Positions 25,627-38,829 of a stretch of 64,000 bases of DNA are shown here, piece after piece (position 1 is the first letter of the stretch; each line of letters begins with the position of its first letter). The stretch covers positions 1,550,001 through 1,614,000 of the forward strand of contig NW_027478168.1 of the NCBI RefSeq assembly GCF_051020975.1, written 5' to 3'. The notes below the pieces were generated by a model, which saw nothing but the letters and a program-made list of their open reading frames with translations, was not told the DNA's origin and ran no database searches. The position numbers and the translations under genes are program-made. The stretch comes from Osmia lignaria lignaria. Taxonomy: Eukaryota > Arthropoda > Insecta > Hymenoptera > Megachilidae.

Positions 25627-28524
25627 TTGCAGATATATCTCAAGGGAAGGGGCCTGACGGACATATTTCGAGATATTTCTTCTTCTTGTTGTTCTTCTTC
25701 TGCACAGCTAAGCTGGAAGTGGCATTTACAGCTCGCAATAGTGCAGAGTTATCTCAAAGAAAGGGGCCACGGTGTTTCTGTATCTCTATTATGTTGGTGC
25801 GGCTTCGGAACTTTTAAATATCTTGATATATCTCGAGAACTACGCATCTGATCAAAAAATATCATAGAACATAAAAAGTAGGAAACTTAATTCTCTACAA
25901 AAAAGGTCTCTTAACATTTTGCCATATCTCGCTTCGTTTCCGAGATATTTGCAGATATATCTCAAGGGAAGGGGCCTGACGGACATATTTCGAGATATTT
26001 CTTCTTCTTGTTGTTCTTCTTCTGCACAGCTAAGCTGGAAGTGGCATTTGCGGCTCGCACTAGTGCAGAGTTATCTCAATGAAAGGGGCCACGGTGTTTC
26101 TGTATCTCTATTATGTTGGTGCAGCTTCGGAACTTTGAAATATCTTGATATATCTCGAGAACTACGCATCTGATCAAAAAATATCATCGAACATAAAAAG
26201 TAGGAAACTTAATTCTCTACAAAAAAGGTCTCTTAACATTTTGCCATAGCTCGCTTCGTTTCCGAGATATTTGCAGATTTATCTCAAGGGAAGTGGCCTG
26301 ACGGACATATTTCGAGATATTTCTTCTTCTTGTTGTTCTTCTTCTGCACAGCTAAGCTGGAAGTGGCATTTGCAGCTCGCAATAGTGCAGAGATATCTCA
26401 AAGAAAGGGGCCACGGTGTTTCTGTATCTCTATTATGTTGGTGCGGCTTCGGAACTTTTAAATATCTTGATATATCTCGAGAACTACGCGTCTGATCAAA
26501 AAATATCATAGAACATAAAAAGTAAGAAACATAATTCTCTACAAAAAAAGTCTCTTAACATTTTGCCATAGCTCGCTTCGTTTCCGAGATATTTGCAGAT
26601 TTATCTCAAGGGAAGGGGCCTGACGGACATATTTCGAGATATTTCTTCTTCTTGTTGTTCTTCTTCTGCACAGCTAAGCTGGAAGTGGCATTTGCGGCTC
26701 GCAATAGTGCAGAGTTATCTCAAAGAAAGGGGCCACAGTGTTTCTGTATCTCTATTATGTTGGTGGGGCTTCGGAACTTTTAAATATCTTGATATATCTC
26801 GAGAACTACGCGTCTGATCAAAAAATATCATAGAACATAAAAAGTAGGAAACTTAATTCTCTACAAAAACGGTCTCTTAACATTTTGCCATAGCTCACTT
26901 CGTTTCCGAGATATTTGCAGATATATCTCAAGGGAAGGGGCCTGACGGACATATTTCGAGATATTTCTTCTTCTTGTTCTTCTTCTTCTGCACAGCTAAG
27001 CTGGAAGTGGCATTTGCGGCTCGCACTAGTGCACAGTTATCTCAAAGAAAGGGGCCACGGTGTTTCTGTATCTCTATTATGTTGGTGCGTCTTCGGAACT
27101 TTTAAATATCTCGATATATCTCGAAAACTACGCTTCTGATCAAAAAATATCATAGAACGTAAATTGTAGGAAACATTATTCTCTACAAAAAAGGTCTCTT
27201 AACATTTTGCCATAGCTCGCTTCGTTTCCGAGATATTTGCAGATTCATCTCAAGGGAAGGGGTCTGACGGACATATTTCGAGATATTTCTTCTTCTTGTT
27301 GTTCTTCTTCTGCACAGCTAAGCTCGAAGTGGCATTTGCAGCTCGCAATAGTGCAGAGTTATCTCAAAGAAAGAGGCCACGGTGTTTCTGTACCTCTATT
27401 ATGTTGGTGCGGCTTCGGAACTTTTAAATATCTTGATATATCTCGAGAACTACGCATCTGATCAAAAAATATCATAGAACATAAAAAGTAGGAAACTTAA
27501 TTCTCTACAAAAAAGGTCTCTTAACATTTTGCCATAGCTCGCTTCGTTTCCGAGATATTTGCATATTTATCTCAAGGGAAGGGGCCTGACGGACATATTT
27601 CGAGATATTTCTTCTTCTTGTTGTTCTTCTTCTGCACAGCTAAGCTGGAAGTGGCATTTACAGCTCGCAATAGTGCAGAGTTATCTCAAAGAAAGGGGCC
27701 ACGGTGTTTCTGTATCTCTATTATGTTGGTGCGGCTTCGGAACTTTTAAATATCTTGATATATCTCGAGAACTACGCATCTGATCAAAAAATATCATAGA
27801 ACATAAAAAGTAGGAAACTTAATTCTCTACAAAAAAGGTCTCTTAACATTTTGCCATATCTCGCTTCGTTTCCGAGATATTTGCAGATATATCTCAAGGG
27901 AAGGGGCCTGACGGACATATTTCGAGATATTTCTTCTTCTTGTTGTTCTTCTTCTGCACAGCTAAGCTGGAAGTGGCATTTGCGGCTCGCACTAGTGCAG
28001 AGTTATCTCAATGAAAGGGGCCACGGTGTTTCTGTATCTCTATTATGTTGGTGCAGCTTCGGAACTTTGAAATATCTTGATATATCTCGAGAACTACGCA
28101 TCTGATCAAAAAATATCATCGAACATAAAAAGTAGGAAACTTAATTCTCTACAAAAAAGGTCTCTTAACATTTTGCCATAGCTCGCTTCGTTTCCGAGAT
28201 ATTTGCAGATTTATCTCAAGGGAAGTGGCCTGACGGACATATTTCGAGATATTTCTTCTTCTTGTTGTTCTTCTTCTGCACAGCTAAGCTGGAAGTGGCA
28301 TTTGCAGCTCGCAATAGTGCAGAGATATCTCAAAGAAAGGGGCCACGGTGTTTCTGTATCTCTATTATGTTGGTGCGGCTTCGGAACTTTTAAATATCTT
28401 GATATATCTCGAGAACTACGCATCTGATCAAAAAATATCATAGAACATAAAAAGTAGGAAACTTAATTCTCTACAAAAAAGGTCTCTTAACATTTTGCCA
28501 TAGCTCGCTTCGTTTCCGAGATAT
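25627..28524. repeat. Hexamer-spaced duplication (1,932 bp) overlapping the 13-mer copy 2
   Basis: The tract from about 25700 to 26480 is repeated at about 27630 to 28412, six units away. Shared marks are TTGCCATATCTCGC (25919 and 27851), CAATGAAAGG, GCAGCTTCGGAACTTTGAAAT and CATCGAACAT. Between the copies lies 26593-27558, which is copy 2 of the block at 22407-23372. Two duplications with different unit lengths therefore interleave, so they happened at different times. Confidence 0.87.
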
Positions 28525-31500
28525 TTGCAGATTTATCTCAAGGGAAGGGGCCTGACGGACATATTTCGAGATATTTCTTCTTCTTGTTGTTCTTCTTCTG
28601 CACAGCTAAGCTGGAAGTGGCATTTGCGGCTCGCACTAGTGCAGAGTTATCTCAAAGAAAGGGGCCACGGTGTTTCTGTATCTCTATTATGTTGGTGCGG
28701 CTTCGGAACTTTTAAATATCTCGATATATCTCGAAAACTACGCTTCTGATCAAAAAATATCATAGAACATAAATTGTAGGAAACATAATTCTCTACAAAA
28801 AAGGTCTCTTAACATTTTGCCATAGCTCGCTTCGTTTCCGAGATATTTGCAGATTTATCTCAAGGGAAGGGGCCTGACGGACATATTTCGAGATATTTCT
28901 TCTTCTTGTTGTTCTTCTTCTGCACAGCTAAGCTGGAAGTGGCATTTGCGGCTCGCACTAGTGCAGAGTTATCTCAAAGAAAGGGGCCACGGTGTTTCTG
29001 TATCTCTATTATGTTGGTGCGGCTTCGGAACTTTTAAATATCTCGATATATCTCGAAAACTACGCTTCTGATCAAAAAATATCATAGAACCTAAATTGTA
29101 GGAAACATAATTCTCTACAAAAAAGGTCTCTTAACATTTTGCCATAGCTCGCTTCGTTTCCGAGACATTTGCAGATATATCTCAAGGGAAGGGGCCTGAC
29201 GGACATATTTCGAGATATTTCTTCTTCTTGTTGTTCTTCTACTGCACAGCTAAGCTGGAAGTGGCATTTGCGGCTCGCACTAGTGCAGAGTTATCTCAAT
29301 GAAAGGGGCCACGGTGTTTCAGGATCTCTATTATGTTGGTGCGGCTTCGGAACTTTTAAATATCTTGATATATCTCGAGAACTACGCGTCTGATCAAAAA
29401 ATATCATAGAACATAAAAAGTAAGAAACATAATTCTCTACAAAAAAGGTCTCTTAACATTTTGCCATAGCTCGCTTCGTTTCCGAGATATTTGCAGATTT
29501 ATCTCAAGGGAAGGGGCCTGACGGACATATTTCGAGATATTTCTTCTTCTTGTTGTTCTTCTTCTGCACAGCTAAGCTGGAAGTGGCATTTGCAGCTCGC
29601 AATAGTGCAGAGTTATCTCAAAGAAAGGGGCCACGGTGTTTCTGTATCTCTATTATGTTGGTGCGGCTTCGGAACTTTTAAATATCTTGATACATCTCGA
29701 GAACTACGCGTCTGATCCAAAAATATCATAGAACATAAAAAGTAGGAAACTTAATTCTCTACAAAAAAGGTCTCTTAACATTTTGCCATAGCTCGCTTCG
29801 TTTCCGAGATATTTGCAGATTTATCTCAGGGGAAGTGGCCTGACGGACATATTTCGAGATATTTCTTCTTCTTGTTGTTCTTCCTCTGCACAGCTAAGCT
29901 GGAAGTGGCATTTGCAGCTCGCAATAGTGCAGAGATATCTCAAAGAAAGGGGCCACGGTGTTTCTGTATCTCTATTATGTTGGTGCGGCTTCGGAACTTT
30001 TAAGTATCTCGAATATATCTCGAAAACTACGCTTCTGATCAAAAAATATCATAGAACATAAATTGTAGGAAACATAATTCTCTACAAAAAATGTCTCTTA
30101 ACATTTTGCCATAGCTCGCTTCGTTTCCGAGATATTTGCAGAATCAGCTCAAAGGAACTGGCCTGACGGACATATTTCGAGATATTTCTTCTTCTTGTTG
30201 TTCTTCTTCTGCACAGCTAAGCTGGAAGTGGCATTTGCAGCTCGCAATAGTGCAGAGTTATCTCAAAGAAAGGGGCCACGGTGTTTCTGTATCTCTATTA
30301 TGTTGGTGCGGCTTCGGAACTTTTAAATATCTTGATATATCTCGAGAACTACGCATCTGATCAAAAAATATCATAGAACATGAAAAGTAGGAAACTTAAT
30401 TCTCTACCAAAAAGGTCTCTTAACATTTTGCCATAGCTCTCTTCGTTTCCGAGATATTTGCAGATTTATCTCAAGGGAAGGGGCCTGACGGACATATTTC
30501 GAGATGTTTCTTCTTCTTGTTGTTCTTCTTCTGCACAGCTAAGCTGGAAGTGGCATTTGCGGCTCGCACTAGTGCAGAGTTATCTCAATGAAAGGGGCCA
30601 CGGTGTTTCTGTATCTCTATTATGTTGGTGCGGCTTCGGAACTTTTAAATGTCTTGATATATCTCGAGAACTACGCATCTGATCAAAAAATATCATAGAA
30701 CATAAAAAGTAGGAAACTTAATTCTCTACAAAAAAGGTCTCTTAACATTTTGCCATAGCTCGCTTCGTTTCCGAGATATTTGCAGATTTATCTCAAGGGA
30801 AGGGGCCTAACGGACATACTTCGAGATATTTCTTCTTCTTGTTGTTCTTCTTCTGCACAGCTAAGCTGGAAGTGGCATTTGCGGCTCGCACTAGTGCAGA
30901 GTTATCTCAAAGAAAGGGGCCACGGTGTTTCTGTATCTCTATTATGTTGGTGCGGTTTCGGAACTTTTAAATATCTTGATATATCTCGAGAACTACGCAT
31001 CTGATCTAAAAATATCATAGAACATAAAAAGTAGGAAACTTAATTCTCTACAAATAAGGTCTCTTAACATTTTGCCATAGCTCGCTTGGTTTCCGAGATA
31101 TTTGCAGATTTATCTCAATGGAAGGGGTCTGACGGGCATATTTCGAGATATTTCTTCTTCTTGTTGTTCTTCTTCTGCACAGCTAAGCTGGAAGTGGCAT
31201 TTGCAGCGCGCAATAGTGCAGAGTTATCTCAAAGAAAGGGGCCACGGTGTTTCTGTATCTCTATTATGTTGGTGCGGCTTCGGAACTTTTAAATATCTTG
31301 ATATATCTCGAGAACTACGCATCCGATCAAAAAATATCATAGAACATAAAAAGTAGGAAACTTAATTCTCTACAAAAAAGGTCTCTCAACATTTTGCCAT
31401 AGCTCGCTTCGTTTCCGAGATATTTGCAGATTCATCTCAAGGGAAGGGGTCTGACGGACATATTTCGAGATATTTCTTCTTCTTGTTGTTCTTCTTCTGC

Positions 31501-33033
31501 ACAGCTAAACTGGAAGTGGCATTTCCAGCTCGCAATCGTGCAGAGTTATCTCAAAGAAAGGGGCCACGGTGTTTCTGTATCTCTATTATGTTGGTGCGGC
31601 TTCGGAACTTTTAAATATCTTGATATATCTCGAGAACTACGCCTCTGATCGAAAAATATCATAGAACATAAAAAGTAGGAAACTTAATTCTCTACAAAAG
31701 ACGTCTCTTAACATTTTGCCATAGCTCGCTTCGTTTCCGAGATATTTGCAGATTTATCTCAAGGGAAGGGGCCTGACGGACATATTTCGAGATATTTCTT
31801 CTTCTTGTTGTTCTTCTTCTGCACAGCTAAGCTGGAAGTGGCATTTGCAGCGCGCAATAGTGCAGAGTTATCCCAAAGAAAGGGGCCACGGTGTTTCTGT
31901 ATCTCTATTATGTTGGTGCGGCTTCGGAACTTTTAAATATCTCGATATATCTCGAAAACTACGCTTCTGATCAAAAAATATCATAGAACATAAATTGTAG
32001 GAAACATAATTCTCTACAAAAAAGGTCTCTTAAGATTTTGCCATAGCTCGCTTCGTTTCCGAGATATTTGCAGATTTATCTCAAGGGAAGTGGCCTGTCG
32101 AACATATTTCGAGATACTTCTTCTTCTTGTTGTTCTTCTTCTGCACAGCTAAGCTGGAAGTGGCATTTGCGGCTCGCACTAGTGCAGAGTTATCTCAAAG
32201 AAAGGGGCCACGGTGTTTCTGTATCTCTATTATGTTGGTGCGGCTTCGGAACTTTTAAATATCTCGATATATCGCGAAAACTACGCTTCTGATCAAAAAA
32301 TATCATAGAACATAAATTGTAGGAAACATAATTCTCTACAAAGAACGCCTCTTCACATTTTGCCATAGCTCGCTTCGTTTCCGAGATATTTGCAGATTTA
32401 TCTCAAGGGAAGGGGCCTGACGGACATATTTCGAGATATTTCTTCTTCTTGTTGTTCTTCTTCTGCACAGCTAAGCTGGAAGTGGCATTTGCAGCTCGCA
32501 ATAGTGCAGAGTTATCTCAAAGAAAGGGGCCACGGTGTTTCTGTATCTCTATTATGTTGGTGCGGCTTCGGAACTTTTAAATATCTTGATATATCTCGAG
32601 AACTACGCATCTGATCAAAAAATATCATAGAACATGAAAAGTAGGAAACTTAATTCTCTACAAAAAAGGTCTCTTAACATTTTGCCATAGCTCTCTTCGT
32701 TTCCGAGATATTTGCAGATATATCTCAAGGGAAGGGGCCTGACGGACATATTTCGAGATATTTCTTCTTCTTGTTGTTCTTCTTCTGCACAGCTAAGCTG
32801 GAAGTGGCATTTGCGGCTCGCACTAGTGCAGCGTTATCTCAAAGAAAGGGGCCACGGTGTTTCTGTATCTCTATTATGTTGGTGCGGCTTCGGAACTTTT
32901 AAATATCTCGATATATCTCGAAAACTACGCTTCTGATCAAAAAATATCATAGAACATAAATTGTAGGAAACATAATTCTCTACAAAAAACGTCTCTTAAC
33001 ATTTTGCCATAGCTCGCTTCGTTTCCGAGATAT
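28525..33033. repeat. Diffuse satellite segment without a dominant HOR
   Basis: Fourteen monomers from 28525 to 32712 whose order does not repeat clearly. The first two (28525, 28847) are near-identical neighbours. The one at 29813 contains the only 1-bp insertion (CTCGAATATATC near 30012). The one at 31102 has TTGGTTTCCGAG and CAATGGAAGG. CAGCGCGCAATAG marks 31102 and 31746 and recurs at 35288 and 36254. Private single changes are more frequent here than in the flanking HORs, as expected of tracts not recently homogenised. Confidence 0.8.
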
Positions 33034-34965
33034 TTGCAGATTTATCTCAAGGGAAGGGGCCTAACGGACATATTTCCAGATATTTCTTCTTCTTGTTGTT
33101 CTTCTTCTGCACAGCTAAGCTGGAAGTGGCATTTGCGGCTCGCACTAGTGCAGAGTTATCTCAAAGAAAGGGGCCACGGTGTTTCTGTATCTCTATTATG
33201 TTGGTGCAGCTTCAGAACTTTTAAATATCTTGATATATCTCGAGAACTACGCATCTGATCAAAAAATATCATGGAACATAAAAAGTAGAAAACTTAATTC
33301 TCTACAAAAAAGGTCTCTTAACATTTTGCCATAGCTCGCTTCGTTTCCGAGATACTTGCCGATGTATCTCAAGGGAAGGGGCCTGACGGACATATTTCGA
33401 GATATTTCTTCTTCTTGTTGTTCTTCTTCTGCACAGCTAAGCTGGAAGTGGCATTTGCAGCTCGCAATTGTGCAGAGTTATCTCAAAGAAAGGGGCCACG
33501 GTGTTTCTGTATCTCTATTATGTTGGTGCGGCTTCGGAACTTTTAAATATCTTGGTATATCTCGAGAACTACGCATCTGATCAAAAAATATCATAGAACA
33601 TAAAAAGTAGGAAACTTAATTCTCTACAAAAAAGGTCTCTTAACATTTTGCCATAGCTCGCTTCGTTTCCGAGATATTTGCAGATTTATCTCAAGGGAAG
33701 GGGCCTAACGGACATATTTCGAGATATTTCTTCTTCTTGTTGTTCTTCTTCTGCACAGCTAAACTGGAAGTGGCATTCCCAGCTCGCAATAGTGCAGAGT
33801 TATCTCAAAGAAAGGGGCCACGGTGTTTCTGTATCTCTATTATGTTGGTGCGGCTTCGGAACTTTTAAATATCTTGATATATCTCGAGAACTACGCATCT
33901 GATCAAAAAATATCATAGAACATAAAAAGTAGGAAACTTAATTCTCTACAAAAAAGGTCGCTTAACATTTTGCCATAGCTCTCTTCGTTTCCGAGATATT
34001 TGCAGATTTATCTCAAGGGAAGGGGCCTGACGGACATATTTCGAGATATTTCTTCTTCTTGTTGTTCTTCTTCTGCACAGCTAAGCTGGAAGTGGCATTT
34101 GCAGCTCGCAATAGTGCAGAGATATCTCAAAGAAAGGGGCCACGGTGTTTCTGTATCTCTATTATGTTGGTGCGGCTTCGGAACTTTTAAATATCTTGAT
34201 ATATCTCGAGAACTACGCGTCTGATCAAAAAATATCATAGAACATAAAAAGTAGGAACCATAATTCTCTACAAAAAAGGTCTCTTAACATTTTGCCATAG
34301 CTCGCTTCGTTTCGGAGATATTTGCAGATTTATCTCAAGGGAAGGGGCCTAACGGACATATTTCCAGATATTTCTTCTTCTTGTTGTTCTTCTTCTGCAC
34401 AGCTAAGCTGGAAGTGGCATTTGCGGCTCGCACTAGTGCAGAGTTATCTCAAAGAAAGGGGCCACGGTGTTTCTGTATCTCTATTATGTTGGTGCAGCTT
34501 CAGAACTTTTAAATATCTTGATATATCTCGAGAACTACGCATCTGATCAAAAAATATCATGGAACATAAAAAGTAGAAAACTTAATTCTCTACAAAAAAG
34601 GTCTCTTAACATTTTGCCGTAGCTCGCTTTGTTTCCGAGATATTTGCAGATTTATCTCAAGGGAAGGGGCCTGACGGACATATTTCGAAATATTTCTTAT
34701 TCTTGTTGTTCTTCTTCTGCACAGCTAAGCTGGAAGTGGCATTTGCAGCTCGCAATAGTGCAGAGTTATCTCAAAGAAAGGGGCCACGGTGTTTCTGTAC
34801 CTCTATTATGTTGGTGCGGCTTCGGAACTTTTAAATATCTCGATATATCTCGAAAACTACGCTTCTGATCAAAAAATATCATAGAACATAAATTGTAGGA
34901 AACATAATTCTCTACAAAAAAGGTCTCTTAACATTTTGCCATAGCTCGCTTGGTTTCCCAGATAT
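33034..34965. repeat. Tetramer-spaced pair and copy of the 20.8 kb block
   Basis: Monomers at 33034 and 34322 are near-identical and 1,288 bp (4 units) apart, with GGGCCTAACGG, TTTCCAGAT, GCAGCTTCAG and AGTAGAAAAC. The stretch 34000-34965 is the partner of 20797-21762. The 33356 monomer has GATACTTGCCGATGTATC, a mark that recurs almost unchanged at 50421. The 33678 monomer belongs to the N subfamily. Confidence 0.87.
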
Positions 34966-35931
34966 TTGCAGATTTATCTCAAGGGAAGGGGCCTGACGGA
35001 CATATTTCCAGATATTTCTTCTTCTTGTTGTTCTTCTTCTGCACAGCTAAGCTGGAAGTGGCATTTGCAGCTCGCAATAGTGCAGAGTTACCTCAAAGAA
35101 AGGGGCCACGGTGTTTCTGTATCTCTATTATCTTGGTGCCGCTTCGGAACTTTTAAATATCTGGATATATCTCGAGAACTACGCATCCGATCAAAAAATA
35201 TCATAGAACATAAAAAGTAGGAAACTTAATTCTCTACAAAAAAGGTCTCTTAACATTTTGCCATAGCTCGCTTCGTTTCCGAGATATTTGCAGATTTATC
35301 TCAAGGGAAGGGGCCTGACGGACATATTTCGAGATATTTCTTCTTCTTGTTGTTCTTCTTCTGCACAGCTAAGCTGGAAGTGGCATTTGCAGCGCGCAAT
35401 AGTGCAGAGTTATCTCAAAGAAAGGGGCCACGGTGTTTCTGTATCTCTATTATGTTGGTGCGGCTTCGGAACTTTTAAATATCTTGATATATCTCGAGAA
35501 CTACGCCTCTGATCGAAAAATATCATAGAATATAAAAAGTAGGAAACTTAATTCTCTACAAAAAAGGTCTCTTAACATTTTCCCATAGCTGGCATCGTTT
35601 CCGAGATATTTGCAGATTTATCTCAAGGGAAGGGGCCTGACGGACATATTTCGAGATATTTCTTCTTCTTGTTGTTCTTCTTCTGCACGGCTAAGCTGGA
35701 AGTGGCATTTGCAGCTCGCAATAGTGCAGAGTTACCTCAAAGAAAGGGGCCACGGTGTGTCTGTATCTCTATTATGTTGGTGCCGCTTCGGAACTCTTAA
35801 ATATCTGGATATATCTCGAGAACTGCGCATCTGATCAAAAAATATCATAGAACATAAAAAGTAGGAAACTTAATTCTCTACAAAAAAGGTCTCTTAACAT
35901 TTTGCCATAGCTCGCTTCGTTTCCGAGATAT
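34966..35931. repeat. 3-monomer block related to 3.4-5.0 kb
   Basis: The monomer at 34966 matches 3411 in all its rare marks (GGTTTCCCAG, TTTCCAGAT, GTTACCTC, TATCTTGGTGCC, TATCTGGAT) at a distance of 98 units. The next two (35288 with CGCCTCTGATCG, and 35610, preceded by TTTTCCCATAGCTGGCATCG) align with 4377 and 4699 at 96 units. The two monomers at 3733 and 4055 thus have no counterpart here. Confidence 0.85.
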
Positions 35932-38829
35932 TTGCAGATTTATCTCAAGGGAAGGGGTCTGACGGACATATTTCGAGATATTTCTTCTTCTTGTTGTTCT
36001 TCTTCTGCACAGCTAAGCTGGAAGTGGCATTTGCAGCTCGCAGTAGTGCAGAGTTATCTCAAAGAAAGGGGCCACGGCGTTTCTGTATCTCTATTATGTT
36101 GGTGCGGCTTCGGAACTTTTAAATATCTTGATATATCTCGAGAACTACGCATCTGATCAAAAAATATCATACAACCTAAAAAGTAGGAAACTTAATTCTC
36201 TACAAAAAAGGTCTCTTAACATTTTGCCATAGCTCGCTTCGTTTCCGAGATATTTGCAGATTTATCTCAAGGGAAGGGGCCTGACGGACATATTTCGAGA
36301 TATTTCTTCTTCTTGTTGTTCTTCTTCTGCACAGCTAAGCTGGAAGTGGCATTTGCAGCGCGCAATAGTGCAGAGTTATCTCAAAGAAAGGGGCCACGGT
36401 GTTTCTGTATCTCTATTATGTTGGTGCGGCTTCGGAACTTTTAAATATCTTGATATATCTCGAGAACTACGCATCTGATCAAAAAATATCATAGAACATA
36501 AAAAGTAGGAAACTTAATTCTCTACAAAAAAGGTCTCTTAACATTTTGCCATAGCTCGCTTCGTTTCCGAGATATTTGCAGATTTATCTCAAGGGAAGGG
36601 GCCTAACGGACATATTTCGAGATATTTCTTCTTCTTGTTGTTCTTCTTCTGCACAGCTAAACTGGAAGTGGCATTTCCAGCTCGCAATAGTGCAGAGTTA
36701 TCTCAAAGAAAGGGGCCACGGTGTTTCTGTATTTCTATTATGTTGGTGCGGCTTCGGAACTTTTAAATATCTCGATATATCTCGAAAACTACGCTTCTGA
36801 TCAAAAAATATCATAGAACATAAATTGTAGGAAACATAATTCTCTACAAAAAAGGTCTCTTAACATTTTGCCATAGCTCGCTTCGTTTCCGAGATATTTG
36901 CAGATATATCTCAAGGGAAGGGGCCTGACGGACATATTTCGAGATATTTCTTCTTCTTGTTGTTCTTCTTCTGCACAGCTAAGCTGGAAGTGGCATTTAC
37001 AGCTCGGAATAGTGCAGAGTTATCTCAAAGAAAGGGGCCACGGTGTTTCTGTATCTCTATTATGTTGGTGCGGCTTCGGAACTTTTAAATATCTTGATAT
37101 ATCTCGAGAACTACGCGTCTGATCAAAAAATATCATAGAACATAAAAAGTAGGAAACTTAATTCTCTACAAAAACGGTCTCTTAACATTTTGCCATAGCT
37201 CGCTTCGTTTCCGAGATATTTGCAGATATATCTCAAGGGAAGGGGCCTGACGGACATATTTCGAGATATTTCTTCTTCTTGTTGTTCTTCTTCTGCACAG
37301 CTAAGCTGGAAGTGGCATTTGCGGCTCGCACTAGTGCACAGTTATCTCAAAGAAAGGGGCCACGGTGTTTCTGTATCTCTATTATGTTGGTGCGGCTTCG
37401 GAACTTTTAAATATCTCGATATATCTCGAAAACTACGCTTCTGATCAAAAAATATCATAGAACATAAATTGTAGGAAACATAATTCTCTACAAAAAAGGT
37501 CTCTTAGCATTTTGCCATAGCTCGCTTCGTTTCCGAGATATTTGCAGATATATCTCAAGGGAAGGGGCCTGACGGACACATTTCGAGATATTTCTTCTTC
37601 TTGTTGTTCTTCTTCTGCACAGCTAAGCTGGAAGTGGCATTTACAGCTCGGAATAGTGCAGAGTTATCTCAAAGAAAGGGGCCACGGTGTTTCTGTATCT
37701 CTATTATGTTGGTGCGGCTTCGGAACTTTTAAATATCTTGATATATCTCGAGAACTACGCATCTGATCAAAAAATATCATAGGACATAAAAAGTAGGAAA
37801 CTTAATTCTCTACAAAAAAGGTCTCTTAGCATTTTGCCATAGCTCGCTTCGTTTCCGAGATATTTGCAGATATATCTCAAGGGAAGGGGCCTGACGGACA
37901 CATTTCGAGATATTTCTTCTTCTTGTTGTTCTTCTTCTGCACAGCTAAGCTGGAAGTGGCATTTGCGGCTCGCACTAGTGCAGAGTTATCTCAAAGAAAG
38001 GGGCCACGGTGTTTCTGTATCCCTATTATGTTGGTGCGGCTTCGGAACTTTTAAATATCTCGATATATCTCGAAAACTACGCTTCTGATCAAAAAATATC
38101 ATAGAACATAAATTGTAGGAAACATAATTCTCTACAAAAAAGGTCTCTCAGCATTTTGCCATAGCTCGCTTCGTTTCCGAGATATTTGCAGATATATCTC
38201 AAGGGAAGGGGCCTGACGGACATATTTCGAGATATATCTTCTTCTTGTTGTTCTTCTTCTGCACAGCTAAGCTGGAAGTGGCATTTGCGGCTCGCACTAG
38301 TGCAGAGTTATCTCAAAGAAAGGGGCCACGGTGTTTCTGTATCCCTATTATGTTGGTGCGGCTTCGGAACTTTTAAATATCTCGATATATCTCGAGAACT
38401 ACGCTTCTGATCAAAAAATATCATAGAACATAAATTGTAGGAAACATAATTCTCTACAAAAAACGTCTCTTAACATTCTGCCATAGCTCGCTTCGTTTCC
38501 GAGATATTTGCAGATTTATCTCAAGGGAAGAGGCCTGACGGACATATTTCGAGATATTTCTTCTTCTTGTTGTTCTTCTTCTGCACAGCTAAGCTGGAAG
38601 TGGCATTTACAGCTCGGAATAGTGCAGAGTTATCTCAAAGAAAGGGGCCACGGTGTTTCTGTATCTCTATTATGTTGGTGAGGCTTCGGAACTTTTAAAT
38701 ATCTTGATATATCTCGAGAACTACGCATCTGATCAAAAAATATCATAGAACGTAAAAAGTAGGAAACTTAATTCTCTACAAAAAAGGTCTCTTAACATTT
38801 TGCCATAGCTCGCTTCGTTTCCGAGATAT
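35932..38829. repeat. Nine monomers with a weak dimer pattern
   Basis: Monomers at 36898 and 37542 share TTTACAGCTCGGAATAG, and 37220 and 37864 share the CGG middle allele, giving a dimer period of 644 bp over 36898-38185. CTCTTAGCATTTTG or CTCTCAGCATTTTG precedes 37542, 37864 and 38186. The monomer at 38508 again has CAGCTCGGAATAG. The 36576 unit belongs to the N subfamily. Confidence 0.8.
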
